Assembly: GCF_014646075.1 (NCBI RefSeq)
Contig: NZ_BMMT01000026.1
Location: 1 to 42,579, forward strand
Direction: 5' to 3'
DNA: 42,579 nucleotides
Origin: Saccharopolyspora thermophila
GTDB lineage: Bacteria > Actinomycetota > Actinomycetes > Mycobacteriales > Pseudonocardiaceae
The translations under genes and the position numbers were made by a program. Below the pieces are notes generated by a model, which saw nothing but the letters and a program-made list of their open reading frames with translations, was not told the DNA's origin and did not search any database. The stretch's first letter is position 1, and each line of letters starts with the position of its first letter. Of this stretch, positions 8,820-20,603 are shown piece after piece.

Positions 8820-10061
8820 GTGGCCCGACAGGTTGAACCGAGCAGTCGGCTGGGTGCTGGTGCGGTTCCGCTGGCGTTGGGCGGGATGCTCGGTGCCGGT
8901 GTCTTCACGGGCCTGGCTCCGGCCGCGGCCGCGGCGGGGCCGTGGTCGGTGCTCGGTGCGGCGATCGCCTTGCTGGCCGCGGTGTGCGCGGCGTCGTCGA
9001 GCGCGTTCCAGTCCTCGGCCTACCGTGGGCCCGGTGCGGCGTATGCCTGCGTGCGCGCGCGGATGGGTCTTCTCCCGGCGCGCATCGGCGCCAGCGCGTT
9101 CCTGGCCGGGCAGGTCGCCGCGCTCGCCGCGATCGCCCGTGTCCTCGGCGACTTCGTCCTGCCCACCGCCGCCTCCCAGGTCGCTGCGGCGGCGGTGCTG
9201 CTGGTGGTGCTCGCCGCGACGGCCGGGCTGCGGATCAGGGGAGCGGCTGCCTGGCTCTGGATCGCGTTGACGTTGGTGGTGCTCGGCCTGGTCGTGGTCA
9301 TCTGCTTCGCGATCGACCCGGTGCCGCCGATGCCCGTCGGCGCGGCACCCGTGGACAGCGCGGTGGGGATCACCGGTGCGGCCGGGATGCTGTTTTTCGC
9401 GTTCCTCGGTTTCGAGCGGCTGACCGCGCCCGCCGACGAGCAGGAGCGCTTCCGCTGGGCGGTGGTGAAGCGGGGAACCGCCGCCGCGCTGGTCGTGGTC
9501 GCGGTCGTGCTGCTGGTGGTCGATGCCGCGCTGGTGCACCAGCTCGGCTGGTCCCGGTTGGCGCTGTCGCCGACGCCGATTCGCGATGTGCTCGGCGCTG
9601 CCGCGGCAGCCGACCTCGCCCCGCTGGTGGGCGTGGGTGCGGCCGTGGCGCTGCTGCCGGTGCTGCTTGCCGCGGTGGAGTCGTTCCGCTCGACCGCGTT
9701 GGCCGTGGTGCGCGACGGCGACCTGCCGCAGCTGCTCGGGCGCACCGGCGGTGCCGGAACGCCGTACCTGCTCGACCTCGTGGCCGGGGTGGCGGCCGCG
9801 GCCGTCGCGCTGCTGGTCGACCCGATCCCGGCCATGGCCTTTGCGTCCTGCTGCCTGCTGGTGCACCACGCGCTCGCCAACGCCGGGGCTCGGCTGCTGC
9901 TGTCCGACGGTCCTGCTTGGCCGATGCGAGGTGCCTGCCTGGGCATGGGACTTTCGGTCGTTCTTGCGATGAGTATGCCGATTTCTGCGATGCTTGCGAC
10001 GCTTGTTGTCGTTGTAGTCGGTCCTTTGGCGACGGGAGGTGTGTCCCGTCGCTGGAGATGA
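8820..10061 (+). CDS. APC-superfamily amino acid permease
   Basis: 413-residue hydrophobic protein with about eleven or twelve membrane segments. The start of the first segment, PLALGGMLGAGVFTGLAP, contains the helix-breaking G-A-G-V-F-T-G motif that forms part of the APC substrate site. GITGAAGMLFFAFLGFERLT is the usual TM6 region, followed by a charged loop ADEQERFRWAVVKRG. Substrate and coupling ion cannot be told. I begin at the GTG at 8820 because the 46 residues before it are Arg-rich and do not resemble the family; AAGGGTGG just upstream is a weak ribosome-binding site. The stop TGA at 10059-10061 overlaps a possible ATG of the DUF402 gene. Confidence 0.85.
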   Translation: MARQVEPSSRLGAGAVPLALGGMLGAGVFTGLAPAAAAAGPWSVLGAAIALLAAVCAASSSAFQSSAYRGPGAAYACVRARMGLLPARIGASAFLAGQVAALAAIARVLGDFVLPTAASQVAAAAVLLVVLAATAGLRIRGAAAWLWIALTLVVLGLVVVICFAIDPVPPMPVGAAPVDSAVGITGAAGMLFFAFLGFERLTAPADEQERFRWAVVKRGTAAALVVVAVVLLVVDAALVHQLGWSRLALSPTPIRDVLGAAAAADLAPLVGVGAAVALLPVLLAAVESFRSTALAVVRDGDLPQLLGRTGGAGTPYLLDLVAGVAAAAVALLVDPIPAMAFASCCLLVHHALANAGARLLLSDGPAWPMRGACLGMGLSVVLAMSMPISAMLATLVVVVVGPLATGGVSRRWR

Positions 10062-10069
10062 GGCGGGAC

Positions 10070-10744
10070 ATGCGGAACTCAAGTGTCGGCAACCTATCCC
10101 TGAAATCCACTCACGATCTGCCGAAGTGGGCGCCCGGCGAGGAAGTGCTCTACAGCTTCTGGCGGCTGGACGGCTCCCTCGGCAACGTCCACCCGGCACG
10201 GGTCGTCGAGGACGACGGCGACCAGCTGCTGTGCTGGGTGCTGGCCGGAACTCCGATCCGGACGACCACGTCGCCGGACGGCCGGTCCCCGCGCCAGATG
10301 CCGCTGTTCGAGCGCTTCAACGGTCCACGGGTGCCCGCACGGTCGACCTGGCGCAGTACCTCGACGCTGCGCCTGGTGTACGAGCACCGCTGGGCGTCGG
10401 TGTGGTGGTTCTTCGAACCGGACGGCACCTTCCGCAACTGGTACGTGAACCTGGAGGTGCCGCTGGGCCGGGATTCGCTCGGGGTCCGGCGCGTCGACGG
10501 CGTGCTCGACGTCGAGGTCCTCCCGGACGGCACCTGGTCCTGGAAGGACGAGGACGAGGTGGCCACCGCGATCGCGGCCGGTCGCTTCACCCGGGCGCAC
10601 CTGAACCGGTTGCGCGCCGAGGGCGAGCACATGATCGGGCTGGCTGAGGCCGGCCGGTTCCCGTTCGACGGTTCCTACTGCGACGCCCGGCCGGATCCGA
10701 AGTGGGCGCTGCCGTCCCTCCCGGAGGGACTGCTGCAGATCTGA
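10070..10744 (+). CDS. DUF402 domain protein
   Basis: 224 residues. The DUF402 core is visible as RLVYEHRWASVWWFFEPDGT, then RNWYVNLEVPLGR and DGVLDVEVLPDGTWSWKDEDE, followed by AHLNRLRAEGEHMIG. The acidic residues in this arrangement resemble those of the FomD-like phosphatases of this family, which act on nucleotide diphosphates, but the substrate here is unknown. Two in-frame ATGs are possible: 10058, overlapping the permease stop as ATGA, and 10070, which has GAGG at ideal spacing and is preferred. The tight overlap suggests translational coupling with the permease gene. Confidence 0.82.
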   Translation: MRNSSVGNLSLKSTHDLPKWAPGEEVLYSFWRLDGSLGNVHPARVVEDDGDQLLCWVLAGTPIRTTTSPDGRSPRQMPLFERFNGPRVPARSTWRSTSTLRLVYEHRWASVWWFFEPDGTFRNWYVNLEVPLGRDSLGVRRVDGVLDVEVLPDGTWSWKDEDEVATAIAAGRFTRAHLNRLRAEGEHMIGLAEAGRFPFDGSYCDARPDPKWALPSLPEGLLQI

Positions 10745-10750
10745 ACGAAT

Positions 10751-10788
10751 GCGTGAGTGGTCGTCGCCCGCACGGCGGTCACTCACGC
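10751..10788. terminator. Bidirectional terminator hairpin
   Basis: GCGTGAGTG (10751-10759) pairs with CACTCACGC (10780-10788), with an inner CGCC/GGCG helix. It lies between the convergent DUF402 gene and the small membrane protein gene. Confidence 0.7.
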
Positions 10789-10789
10789 G

Positions 10790-11080
10790 TCACAGCGAGA
10801 CGAACAGCAGGAAGCCGATGATCGCGACGAGCGCGCCGAATCCGCCGACGGAGCCGCCGCGCAGGTCCTTGGGGAAGAACGCCCCGTGTTTGTTCCGCCA
10901 GTGGAACGCCCACCCGGCGGCACCGGCCACCCCCAGGACCAGGCCGAAGATCCCGAGCCACGCGTAACCGAGCATCAGCAGCAGCCCACCGCCCAGCGGC
11001 ATCAGCGCCGCCATGGTCGCGGCGAGCGCGTCCTGCGCCGGTGTGGTGGGGCCGACCGGTGCGTTGTGGGCGTTGGTCAT
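10790..11080 (-). CDS. Small membrane protein, 96 residues
   Basis: Short integral membrane protein of unknown role. A polar N-terminus ([18 protein letters not shown]) is followed by one long or two closely spaced hydrophobic stretches (about 20-56, including [17 protein letters not shown]), a charged loop [17 protein letters not shown] and a last segment [15 protein letters not shown] at the C-terminus. The ATG at 11080 is preceded at 6 nt by TATGAT and no Shine-Dalgarno sequence, so a leaderless message is likely. It is divergent from ilvE; no functional motif is visible. Confidence 0.75.
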   Translation of the reverse strand: MTNAHNAPVGPTTPAQDALAATMAALMPLGGGLLLMLGYAWLGIFGLVLGVAGAAGWAFHWRNKHGAFFPKDLRGGSVGGFGALVAIIGFLLFVSL

Positions 11081-11086
11081 GGTCAC

Positions 11087-11092
11087 ATCATA
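11087..11092 (-). promoter_or_regulatory. Leaderless -10 box for the small membrane protein
   Basis: TATGAT, a near-consensus -10 hexamer, 6 nt before the ATG at 11080. Confidence 0.5.
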
Positions 11093-11224
11093 GGTGGCAA
11101 GAGCCCGGGCCGAGCGTGTCGCGGTCACGATCAGTGGTGGTGCTTCAGCACTGAGTGGGCGGACACCGGATATTTGGACGACCAAGTTCTGGAGATCCGG
11201 TTTCCACTGCTCTCAGGCGCGCGA

Positions 11225-11230
11225 TACGGT
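11225..11230 (+). promoter_or_regulatory. Leaderless -10 box for ilvE
   Basis: TACGGT, 6 nt before the ATG of ilvE. A weak TTTCCA occurs 18 nt upstream of it. Confidence 0.45.
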
Positions 11231-11236
11231 ACGCGC

Positions 11237-12340
11237 ATGACTGAGGCGCTGTCTTTCACCCGGACCCCCAACCCGCAACCGGCCTCCGCGGAGCGCCGCG
11301 CGGAGGTACTGGCGAATCCCGGGTTCGGACGGTTCTTCACCGACCACATGGTGACCATTCGGTGGACCGAGCAGCGCGGTTGGCACGACGCCCGCGTCGA
11401 GCCGTACCACTCGCTGGAGCTGGACCCGGCCACGTCCGTGCTGCACTACGCGCAGGCGATCTTCGAAGGGCTCAAGGCGTACCGCCAGCCGGACGGGTCG
11501 ATCGCGGCGTTCCGCCCGGAGGAGAACGCCCGGCGCTTCCGGCGCTCGGCGCAGCGGATCGCGATGGCGGAGCTGCCCGAGGAGCTGTTCCTGGCGTCGC
11601 TGCGCGAACTGATCGCTGTTGACGGCGCCTGGGTCCCGGACGCCGAGGAGAGCTCGCTGTACCTGCGGCCGTTCATGATCTCCACCGAGGTCGGCCTCGG
11701 TGTGAACCACCCGTCCAACGCCTACCTGTACACGCTGATCGCCTCCCCGGCCGGTTCGTACTTCGCCAGCGGCGTCAAGCCGGTCACCGTGTGGCTGAGC
11801 CACGAGTACGTGCGCGCGGCGCCGGGTGGCACCGGTGCGGCGAAGTTCGCGGGCAACTACGCGGCGTCGTTCCTCGCCCAGGCCCAGGCGGTGGAGCAGG
11901 GCTGCGACCAGGTGGTGTGGCTGGACGCCTGCGAGCGCCGCGTGGTCGAGGAGATGGGCGGGATGAACCTGTTCTTCGTGTTCGGTTCGGGTTCCGACGC
12001 CCGCCTGGTGACCCCGGCGCTCAGTGGCAGCCTGCTGCCGGGGGTGACGCGCTCGTCGCTGCTGGAGCTGGGCCGGGAGCTCGGCATGCAGGTGGAGGAG
12101 CGGCGGATCACCGTCGAGGAGTGGGAGAAGAAGGCCGCGTCCGGGGAGCTGACCGAGGTCTTCGCCTGCGGCACGGCCGCGGTGATCACCCCGGTGGGCC
12201 ACGTCAGGCACCGCGACGGCGAGTTCACGGTGGCCGACGGCCAGCCAGGCGAGGTGACGATGAAGCTCCGCGAGCGCCTCACGGGCATCCAGCACGGCGC
12301 GGTCGCCGACACCCACGGCTGGATGACGAAGCTCAGCTGA
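11237..12340 (+). CDS. ilvE: Branched-chain amino acid aminotransferase
   Basis: 367-residue fold-type IV PLP enzyme that interconverts Leu, Ile and Val with their 2-oxo acids, using glutamate as partner. Landmarks are [15 protein letters not shown] (substrate-side arginine region), [11 protein letters not shown], the PLP-lysine segment [31 protein letters not shown], and the phosphate-binding [14 protein letters not shown] near the C-terminus. Start choice: ATG at 11237 gives [17 protein letters not shown], normal for actinobacterial IlvE, and lies 6 nt after TACGGT. It corresponds to Rv2210c in M. tuberculosis and converges with the cob operon. Confidence 0.96.
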   Translation: MTEALSFTRTPNPQPASAERRAEVLANPGFGRFFTDHMVTIRWTEQRGWHDARVEPYHSLELDPATSVLHYAQAIFEGLKAYRQPDGSIAAFRPEENARRFRRSAQRIAMAELPEELFLASLRELIAVDGAWVPDAEESSLYLRPFMISTEVGLGVNHPSNAYLYTLIASPAGSYFASGVKPVTVWLSHEYVRAAPGGTGAAKFAGNYAASFLAQAQAVEQGCDQVVWLDACERRVVEEMGGMNLFFVFGSGSDARLVTPALSGSLLPGVTRSSLLELGRELGMQVEERRITVEEWEKKAASGELTEVFACGTAAVITPVGHVRHRDGEFTVADGQPGEVTMKLRERLTGIQHGAVADTHGWMTKLS

Positions 12341-12375
12341 CGTCCTGGACCGGGGGCACCACCTGCGGCCGAGTC

Positions 12376-12422
12376 GAAGGTGCCCTCCTCTCGTGTCACC
12401 TGGCGAGCGGATGAGGGCCTTC
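12376..12422. terminator. Imperfect inverted repeat between ilvE and cobS
   Basis: GAAGG-TG-CCCTC (12376-12387) can pair with GAGGGCCTTC (12413-12422) apart from a 2-nt bulge. It is placed correctly for termination of ilvE, but the loop is long. Confidence 0.3.
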
Positions 12423-12452
12423 ACCCGGTGCAGGGCCCGGCCGGTGGTGGGG

Positions 12453-13187
12453 TCAGGCGGCGACTGCGGCCGTGGCCAGGACAGTGGTGGTGGCCAGTTC
12501 CGAGGCCGCGCCGAGCACGTCGCCGGTGATGCCGCCGAAGCGCCGCCGCACGTGCCGGGTGAGCGCCAGCAGCGCCGCCGCGGCGAGCAGCACCGACAGT
12601 GCGGCGGGCCAGCCGGCGGCGAACGAGACCGCGAACAGCGCCAGCCACCACGCCGCCACCAGCCACGTTGGTTGACTGCCCGCCACCAGCGCGCCCATGC
12701 CTTCCGCACGAGCCGCCGGAACTCCCTCGCGGCAGCACAGCACGAAACCCGCGCGGCCGACCGCGCACGCCAGCACCAGCACGAGCGGGTCGTGCGTCAA
12801 CGCCGCGAGGCTGGCCGCCTGGACGCCCAGCACCAGCACCAGCGCCACCACGGCGAACGGCCCGGCACCGCCGTCGCGCATCACGGCCAATGCGCGTTCC
12901 GGCGGGCCGTAGCAGCCCAGCCCGTCCACGGTGTCCGCCAGGCCGTCCACGTGCATGCCGCGCGTCACCAGCACCAGCACCGCCACCACGAGCAGCCCCG
13001 CCAGCAGCGGGGGAGCACCGAGGGCGGTGAGCCCCCACAGGACGAGCGCGCCGATACCGCCAATGAGGGCGCCGACCAGTGGGGCGAACGAGATCGCCTG
13101 GCGACAGGTGCTGTCCACCACGCGCCGCGCGGGCACCGGCAGCACGCTCAGCCACGACACCGCCAGGCGCAGGCCGTCCAGGCTCAC
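12453..13187 (-). CDS. cobS: Adenosylcobinamide-GDP ribazoletransferase (cobalamin synthase)
   Basis: 244-residue polytopic membrane enzyme that joins alpha-ribazole to adenosylcobinamide-GDP in the last stage of cobalamin synthesis. Typical segments are [15 protein letters not shown] at the N-terminus, the conserved [18 protein letters not shown] (acidic, Mg-binding), [18 protein letters not shown], and about six hydrophobic helices. The GTG start overlaps the cobT stop as GTGA, which points to coupled translation. It is the last gene of cobU-cobT-cobS. Confidence 0.94.
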   Translation of the reverse strand: MSLDGLRLAVSWLSVLPVPARRVVDSTCRQAISFAPLVGALIGGIGALVLWGLTALGAPPLLAGLLVVAVLVLVTRGMHVDGLADTVDGLGCYGPPERALAVMRDGGAGPFAVVALVLVLGVQAASLAALTHDPLVLVLACAVGRAGFVLCCREGVPAARAEGMGALVAGSQPTWLVAAWWLALFAVSFAAGWPAALSVLLAAAALLALTRHVRRRFGGITGDVLGAASELATTTVLATAAVAA

Positions 13188-14257
13188 GGCCGCGGACCGC
13201 TCGCCTCGGCCTCGGTCGGCCCGGCGACACCGGCCTCGGCGAAGGTGGCCATCTCACCCAGCACCCGCACCGCGGCGGTGAGCACCGGCAGCGCCGTCAA
13301 CGCGCCGGATCCCTCGCCCAACCGCATGCCCAGGTCGAGGATCGCGGTGAGGTCGAGGTGGTCCAGCACCAGCGGCGCGCCCGGCTCGGCGGAGCGGTGC
13401 CCGGCCAGCCACCACTGCCGCGCGCCGGGGGCGAGCTCCTCGGCCACCAGCGCCGCCGCGCCCACCACGACCCCGTCCAGCAGCACCGGGGTGCGCCGCA
13501 CCGCCGCCTGCGCCAGGAACCCGGTCAGCCCGGCGATGTCGGCCCCGGCGGAGGTGCGCAGCAGCGCCACCGGGTCGTTCAGCACCGTGCGGGCGCGGCG
13601 CAGCGCGTCGCGGATCGCGGCGGTCTTGCGCATCCAGGCGGTGTCGTCGATGCCGGTGCCGCGGCCCACGACCGCGACCGGTTCGGTGCCGGTCAGCGCC
13701 GCGATCAGCACCGCCGCCGGGGTGGTGTTGCCGATGCCCATGTCACCGGCGATCAGCAGATCGGCCCCGGAGTCGACCTCCTCGTCGGCGATGGCGCGCC
13801 CGGCGCTGATCGCCGCCTCCACCTCGGCCTGGGTGAGGGCGTCCTCCCGGTCGATCGACCCGGACCCGCGGCGCACCTTGCGCGCGCTGACCACCGGCGG
13901 GGTGTCGGCGTTCACGGCCAGGTCCACCACGCGGATCGTCGCGCCCGCGTTGGCGGCCAGCACGTTCACCGCCGCGCCGCCGCTGAGGAAGTTCCCGACC
14001 ATCTGCGCGGTGACCTCGGGCGGGTAGGCCGACACGCCGTGCGCGGCGATGCCGTGGTCCCCGGCGAACACGACCACCCGCGGCCGGGCGAACGGGCGCG
14101 GCGGGGAGACGCCCTGCCGGGCGGCGACCCAGACCCCCAGCTCCTCCAGGCGACCCAGGGAACCGACCGGCTTGGTCAGCTGCTCCTGCCGGGCGACCGC
14201 CTGCCGCCCGGCCTGCTCGTCGGGTGCGGGCACCGCCGGGAAGCTGATCGTGGTCAA
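13184..14257 (-). CDS. cobT: Nicotinate-nucleotide--dimethylbenzimidazole phosphoribosyltransferase
   Basis: 357 residues. CobT makes alpha-ribazole 5'-phosphate from nicotinate mononucleotide and dimethylbenzimidazole. Motifs: [20 protein letters not shown] near the N-terminus, [33 protein letters not shown], and the catalytic glutamate segment [17 protein letters not shown]. The start is a TTG at 14257: GGAGG lies 7 nt upstream and the protein then begins [17 protein letters not shown]. Upstream in-frame codons give Arg-rich sequence unlike the family. It follows cobU after 20 nt and overlaps cobS by 4 nt. Confidence 0.95.
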   Translation of the reverse strand: MTTISFPAVPAPDEQAGRQAVARQEQLTKPVGSLGRLEELGVWVAARQGVSPPRPFARPRVVVFAGDHGIAAHGVSAYPPEVTAQMVGNFLSGGAAVNVLAANAGATIRVVDLAVNADTPPVVSARKVRRGSGSIDREDALTQAEVEAAISAGRAIADEEVDSGADLLIAGDMGIGNTTPAAVLIAALTGTEPVAVVGRGTGIDDTAWMRKTAAIRDALRRARTVLNDPVALLRTSAGADIAGLTGFLAQAAVRRTPVLLDGVVVGAAALVAEELAPGARQWWLAGHRSAEPGAPLVLDHLDLTAILDLGMRLGEGSGALTALPVLTAAVRVLGEMATFAEAGVAGPTEAEASGPRP

Positions 14258-14277
14258 GGGAAAACCTCCGTGTCGGG

Positions 14278-14823
14278 TCAGCGCAGCCGGAGCGGTTGCC
14301 CGGCGACGAGCAGGACGACCTCGTCGCACGCGTCGGCGAGCCGCGCGTTGAGCGCGCCGAGTTCGTCGCGGAACAATCTGCCAGAGCGGGTGGCCGGGAC
14401 GACTCCGAGGCCGACCTCGGCGGAGACCAGCACCAACCGCGCCGAGCAGCGCGCCACCGCGTCGACCAGCGCCGTGCAGCACCCGGCGACCGCGTCGAGC
14501 GCGACCGGATCCCGCTCCCAGGCCGCGGCGTCGTCGAGCACCCCGGTCAGCCAGGTCGCGACGTCGTCGACCAGCACGGTCGCACCGGGTTCGGCGGTCT
14601 CCAGCGCCCGCCGCAGGTCGTCACCGGCGGCCTCGACCGTGCGCCAGTGCGCGGGGCGACGGGCGACGTGCGCGGCGATCCGCTGCGCCCACTCGCGGTC
14701 CGCGGGGTCCTGCCGCGCGGTGGCGACGTAGGTGACCCGCGCGGACTCCGCCACCAGGCCCTCGGCGTGCGCGGACTTGCCGGACCGGGCACCGCCGAGC
14801 ACCAGCGTTCGCGATGCCACCAC
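14278..14823 (-). CDS. cobU: Adenosylcobinamide kinase / adenosylcobinamide-phosphate guanylyltransferase
   Basis: 181-residue bifunctional P-loop enzyme that activates adenosylcobinamide with GTP before CobS. Walker A is [15 protein letters not shown] (about 7-21), followed by [20 protein letters not shown], the catalytic-region histidine in [14 protein letters not shown], the Walker B-like [12 protein letters not shown], and [25 protein letters not shown], all standard for CobU. The GTG start has GGAGG at 4 nt; a second GTG follows at once. It heads the cobU-cobT-cobS operon. I found no cobalamin riboswitch in the 96 nt upstream. Confidence 0.94.
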   Translation of the reverse strand: MVASRTLVLGGARSGKSAHAEGLVAESARVTYVATARQDPADREWAQRIAAHVARRPAHWRTVEAAGDDLRRALETAEPGATVLVDDVATWLTGVLDDAAAWERDPVALDAVAGCCTALVDAVARCSARLVLVSAEVGLGVVPATRSGRLFRDELGALNARLADACDEVVLLVAGQPLRLR

Positions 14824-14886
14824 CGAACCTCCGCTGCTGCAGACGACGTCGCGCAGACGCTACCCGCAGCCGCAGGCGGCGGATCA

Positions 14887-14914
14887 ATCCCGCACGACCC
14901 GGTGTGACCGGGAT
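14887..14914 (-). terminator. Possible terminator hairpin after the DUF3043 gene
   Basis: Two alternative short stems overlap here: ATCCCG with CGGGAT, or CCCGGT-GTG-ACCGGG. Position between the DUF3043 stop and cobU fits a weak terminator. Confidence 0.35.
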
Positions 14915-14919
14915 CGCCG

Positions 14920-17624
<2,705 letters not shown>

Positions 17625-17635
17625 CCGTCCGACAG

Positions 17636-17653
17636 GGCCGCGGCACCGCGGCC
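17636..17653 (+). terminator. Terminator hairpin after adoK
   Basis: GGCCGCGG (17636-17643) and CCGCGGCC (17646-17653) form an 8-bp stem with a tight loop, 11 nt after the adoK stop and shortly before a TTTT run. Confidence 0.5.
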
Positions 17654-17790
17654 TCGCGCCCTCCTTTTCCGGCGCATCCTGCACAGAATGTGTAGGAACA
17701 GTGCCTGGTGTATGTCGCGGGGAACGCGCACCACCCACCAACCAGCGCCAAAGCCCCCAACTTTGCTGCGGAGTTCGGCGCAGCGGCGCT

Positions 17791-18690
17791 TCAGTCGCTC
17801 GGCTCAGCCAGCGCCTCGGCCACCGCCGAGATGTCCTCGGGTCGCACCCGGCAGCAGCCGCCGATCAGCTGCGCGCCCGCGTCCCGCCACCGCTTCGCCT
17901 GCTCCGCCGACAGCCGCGACCGGCCCTGCCAGCGGCGCTGTCCGGCGTCCCACTGCTCGCCGCTGTTCGGGTAGGCCACCGCGGGTTTCCCGGTCGCCGC
18001 GCGGGCGATCTCGACTGCCGCGAGCACGTCGTCCGGAGCCGAGCAGTTGACGCCGACGGCGATGATCTCGGCGCTGCCGGCCGCCACCGCGAACGCCTCC
18101 GCCAGCGGTTGCCCGGCGCGCGTCCGATCGCCACTGATCGTGAACGACAGCCACGCCGGGACGCCCAGTTCCGCCACCGCCTCCACCAAAACCTGGGCCT
18201 CGTCGGCGTCGGGCACCGTCTCCAGCGCGAGCAGGTCCGGGCCCGCCTCGGCCAGTACCTCCAGCCGCGGCAGGTGAAAGTCGCGCAGTTGCTGCTTGGT
18301 CAGGCCGTATCGGCCGCGGTACTCCGAGCCGTCCGCGAGCACCGCGCCGTACGGACCGACGGACGCCGCGACCCAGCGGTGCCGTCCGGGCTCGACGTCC
18401 CCGGCCAGCCGCGCCAGCTCCACGCTGCGGCGCATCAGCTTCGCCGCGTCGGCGCGGGACAGGCCGCGTTCCGCGAAACCCGCGAAGCTCGCCTGGTAGC
18501 TCGCGGTCGTGGCGATCTCCGCGCCCGCCCGGTAGAACGCGGCGTGCGCCGCGACGATCTCCTCCGGGGCGTCGGCCAGCAGCCGCGCCGACCACAGCGC
18601 ATCGCTGAGGTCGTTGCCCTGTGCCTCCAACTGGGTGGCCAGGCCGCCGTCCAGGATGACCGGCACGCCGCCGAGCTCGAACGCGTTCAC
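17791..18690 (-). CDS. mmuM: Homocysteine S-methyltransferase
   Basis: 299-residue zinc enzyme that makes methionine from homocysteine, with S-methylmethionine or S-adenosylmethionine as methyl donor in this group. It has VILDGGLATQLEAQGNDL at the N-terminus, HAAFYRAGAEIATTASYQAS, LLALETVPDADEAQ, and the zinc-ligand cysteines in AVGVNCSAPDD and LIGGCCRVRPEDI. No cobalamin-binding domain is present, so this is the short MmuM type, not MetH. The GTG at 18690 is preceded at 6 nt by TACGCT, so it is probably leaderless. It lies downstream of the sugar ABC operon but has its own promoter signal. Confidence 0.92.
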   Translation of the reverse strand: MNAFELGGVPVILDGGLATQLEAQGNDLSDALWSARLLADAPEEIVAAHAAFYRAGAEIATTASYQASFAGFAERGLSRADAAKLMRRSVELARLAGDVEPGRHRWVAASVGPYGAVLADGSEYRGRYGLTKQQLRDFHLPRLEVLAEAGPDLLALETVPDADEAQVLVEAVAELGVPAWLSFTISGDRTRAGQPLAEAFAVAAGSAEIIAVGVNCSAPDDVLAAVEIARAATGKPAVAYPNSGEQWDAGQRRWQGRSRLSAEQAKRWRDAGAQLIGGCCRVRPEDISAVAEALAEPSD

Positions 18691-18696
18691 CTCGCC

Positions 18697-18702
18697 AGCG
18701 TA
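18697..18702 (-). promoter_or_regulatory. Leaderless -10 box for mmuM
   Basis: TACGCT, 6 nt before the GTG at 18690; no Shine-Dalgarno sequence. Confidence 0.45.
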
Positions 18703-18781
18703 GCCACCACCGCCGCCGTCCACACGGGACCGATCGAGTGGGGCTACCCGAGCAACGCCGGTGCCGGGTGCCCCACCTCGG

Positions 18782-19678
18782 TCAGCCCTTCACGCTGCCC
18801 GCGGACAGGCCGCTGACGAGGAAGCGCTGCACCAGGTAGAAGACCAGCACCGCCGGGATCGCCACCAGGACCGAGGCCGCCGCCAGGTGGCCCCACTCCG
18901 CCCGGTTCTGCTGGACGAACACCTGCAGGCCCACCGCCAGCGTTTTCGACCGGTCGTCGGCCGACAGGAACGCCGAGGCGAACGCGACCTCACTCCACGC
19001 CACGATGAACGAATAGAACGCGGTCACCGCGAGCCCCGGCTTGGCCAGCGGCAGCACCAGCCGCCAGAACACCCCGAACGGTGACAACCCGTCCACCCGC
19101 CCGGCCTCGTCGATGTCGGCCGGGATGCCGTCGAAGTAGCCCTTGAGCATGTGGGTGCAGAACGGGATCGCGGTGCTGCAGTACACCAGCACCAGTCCGA
19201 ACACGCTGCCCTGCAGGCCCAGTGCGAGCAGGATGTTGTACAGCGGCACGATCAGCACCGCGAACGGGAACATCTGCACGACCAGAAACGACAGCAGCAG
19301 CCAGTGCCGGCCCGGGAACCGGAAGCGGCTGGCCGCGTAGGCCGTGGTCGCCGCCAGCGCCACCCCGAGCACCGTGGTCAACGCCGCGATGAGCACGGAG
19401 TTGCCGAACCAGCTCAGGAAGGCGCCCTTCGCGCCGGACAGCACATCCCGGTAGTTGTCCAGAGTGGACTCGTTGAACAGCGACGGGGTGGCCTCGATCG
19501 CCTTGGAGTTCGGCCTGAACGACACCACCAGCACCCAGAACACCGGGAACATCGCGACGAACGAGGCCGCGATCAGCGCCGCGTGCAGCCCGAGGCTGGC
19601 CGCGGTGGACCGGCGGTTCCGCCGGGACCGGTTCGCCGCCGCGGGAGTGGCCTGCAACGAGGCCGCCTCGATGGTCAT
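18782..19678 (-). CDS. Sugar ABC transporter permease, MalG type
   Basis: 298-residue inner-membrane permease with six predicted helices. The ATPase-contact EAA loop is visible as IDEAGRVDGLSPFGVFWRLV and continues into PLAKPGL. It begins MTIEAASLQATPAAANRSRR with a cytoplasmic basic segment before the first helix. It follows the MalF-type gene with 1 nt between TGA and ATG. With the lipoprotein and MalF-type partner it forms a carbohydrate importer (CUT1 class). No ATPase gene is in the cluster, so it must borrow one, as Streptomyces importers do with MsiK; that is inference. Confidence 0.92.
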   Translation of the reverse strand: MTIEAASLQATPAAANRSRRNRRSTAASLGLHAALIAASFVAMFPVFWVLVVSFRPNSKAIEATPSLFNESTLDNYRDVLSGAKGAFLSWFGNSVLIAALTTVLGVALAATTAYAASRFRFPGRHWLLLSFLVVQMFPFAVLIVPLYNILLALGLQGSVFGLVLVYCSTAIPFCTHMLKGYFDGIPADIDEAGRVDGLSPFGVFWRLVLPLAKPGLAVTAFYSFIVAWSEVAFASAFLSADDRSKTLAVGLQVFVQQNRAEWGHLAAASVLVAIPAVLVFYLVQRFLVSGLSAGSVKG

Positions 19679-19679
19679 C

Positions 19680-20597
19680 TCACAGCACCTCCCCCTGCCG
19701 GCGCATCGCGCGGCGGTAGATCGCCGCGAACACCAGCAGCACCGACAGGATCAACACACCGTAGGTTGAGGCGATCGCGTAATCCCTGGTGGCGCCGGAG
19801 AAGAACCGCTCGAAGGCGTAGGTGACCAGGATCCGGGTGTGCGGGTTGTTCTCGGTGACCAGATAGATCACCGGGAACATGTTGAACGTCCAGATCACCC
19901 CGAGCAGCACCACGGTCCCCGACACCGCCCGCAAGCCGGGCAGCGTCACGTGCACGAACCGCTGCCACGGTGTGGCGCCGTCCATCTCGGCCGCCTCGTA
20001 GAGGTCCGACGGGATCGCCTGCAGGCCGCCGAGCAGCGCCACCATCATGAACGGCACGCCGAGCCAGATGTTGACCACGATCACCGACACCAGCGCCAGA
20101 TCCGACTGTCCCAACCACACCTGCGGCGGCAGGCCCACCAGCTCCAGCACCCAGTTGATCAGCCCGTACTCGGAGTTGAACAGGTACCGCCAGGCGAAGG
20201 CGCTGATGAACACCGGCACCGCCCACGGCAGGATCAGCAGCACCCGGTACAGCCCGCGCCCGCGCACCGGCCGGTTGAGCAGCATCGCCAGCCCCAGCCC
20301 GATCACGTAGTGGAAGAACACGCACGCGAACGTCCAGACCAGCGTCCGGGCCAGCGTGGACCAGAACGACCCGTAGGCCGGATCGCCGGAGAGCACGTTC
20401 AGGTAGTTGGCCAGGCCGACGAACTCGTAGCGCGTCGGCCGGTCCAGCACCGGGTTGGCGATGGTGGTGTCGTTGATGTCGGTGAAGGTGAAGTACAGGC
20501 CCTGCGCCAGCGGGACCACGACCAGCACCGCCAGCACGACCACCACCGGCAGCACCATCGCGTAGGCGAACCAGTGCCGCGTCAGGAAGTTCCGCAT
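19680..20597 (-). CDS. Sugar ABC transporter permease, MalF type
   Basis: 305-residue permease with six hydrophobic helices. It shows the first helix YAMVLPVVVVLAVLVVVPLA, LLILPWAVPVFISAFAWRYL, and the EAA loop LYEAAEMDGATPWQRFVHV then TLPGLR. The DINDTTIANPVLDRPTRYEF periplasmic loop after helix 1 is usual in maltose/trehalose-type MalF proteins of actinomycetes. The ATG at 20597 is preferred over the adjoining TTG. It lies 6 nt after the binding-protein stop, so the three genes are one transcript. Confidence 0.92.
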   Translation of the reverse strand: MRNFLTRHWFAYAMVLPVVVVLAVLVVVPLAQGLYFTFTDINDTTIANPVLDRPTRYEFVGLANYLNVLSGDPAYGSFWSTLARTLVWTFACVFFHYVIGLGLAMLLNRPVRGRGLYRVLLILPWAVPVFISAFAWRYLFNSEYGLINWVLELVGLPPQVWLGQSDLALVSVIVVNIWLGVPFMMVALLGGLQAIPSDLYEAAEMDGATPWQRFVHVTLPGLRAVSGTVVLLGVIWTFNMFPVIYLVTENNPHTRILVTYAFERFFSGATRDYAIASTYGVLILSVLLVFAAIYRRAMRRQGEVL

Positions 20598-20603
20598 CAA
20601 CGA

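Noticed and set aside
14824..14919. Cobalamin riboswitch ahead of cobU
   Set aside because: Only 96 nt are available before the next gene and no B12-box (AGYCMGGAGACCKGCC type) is visible.
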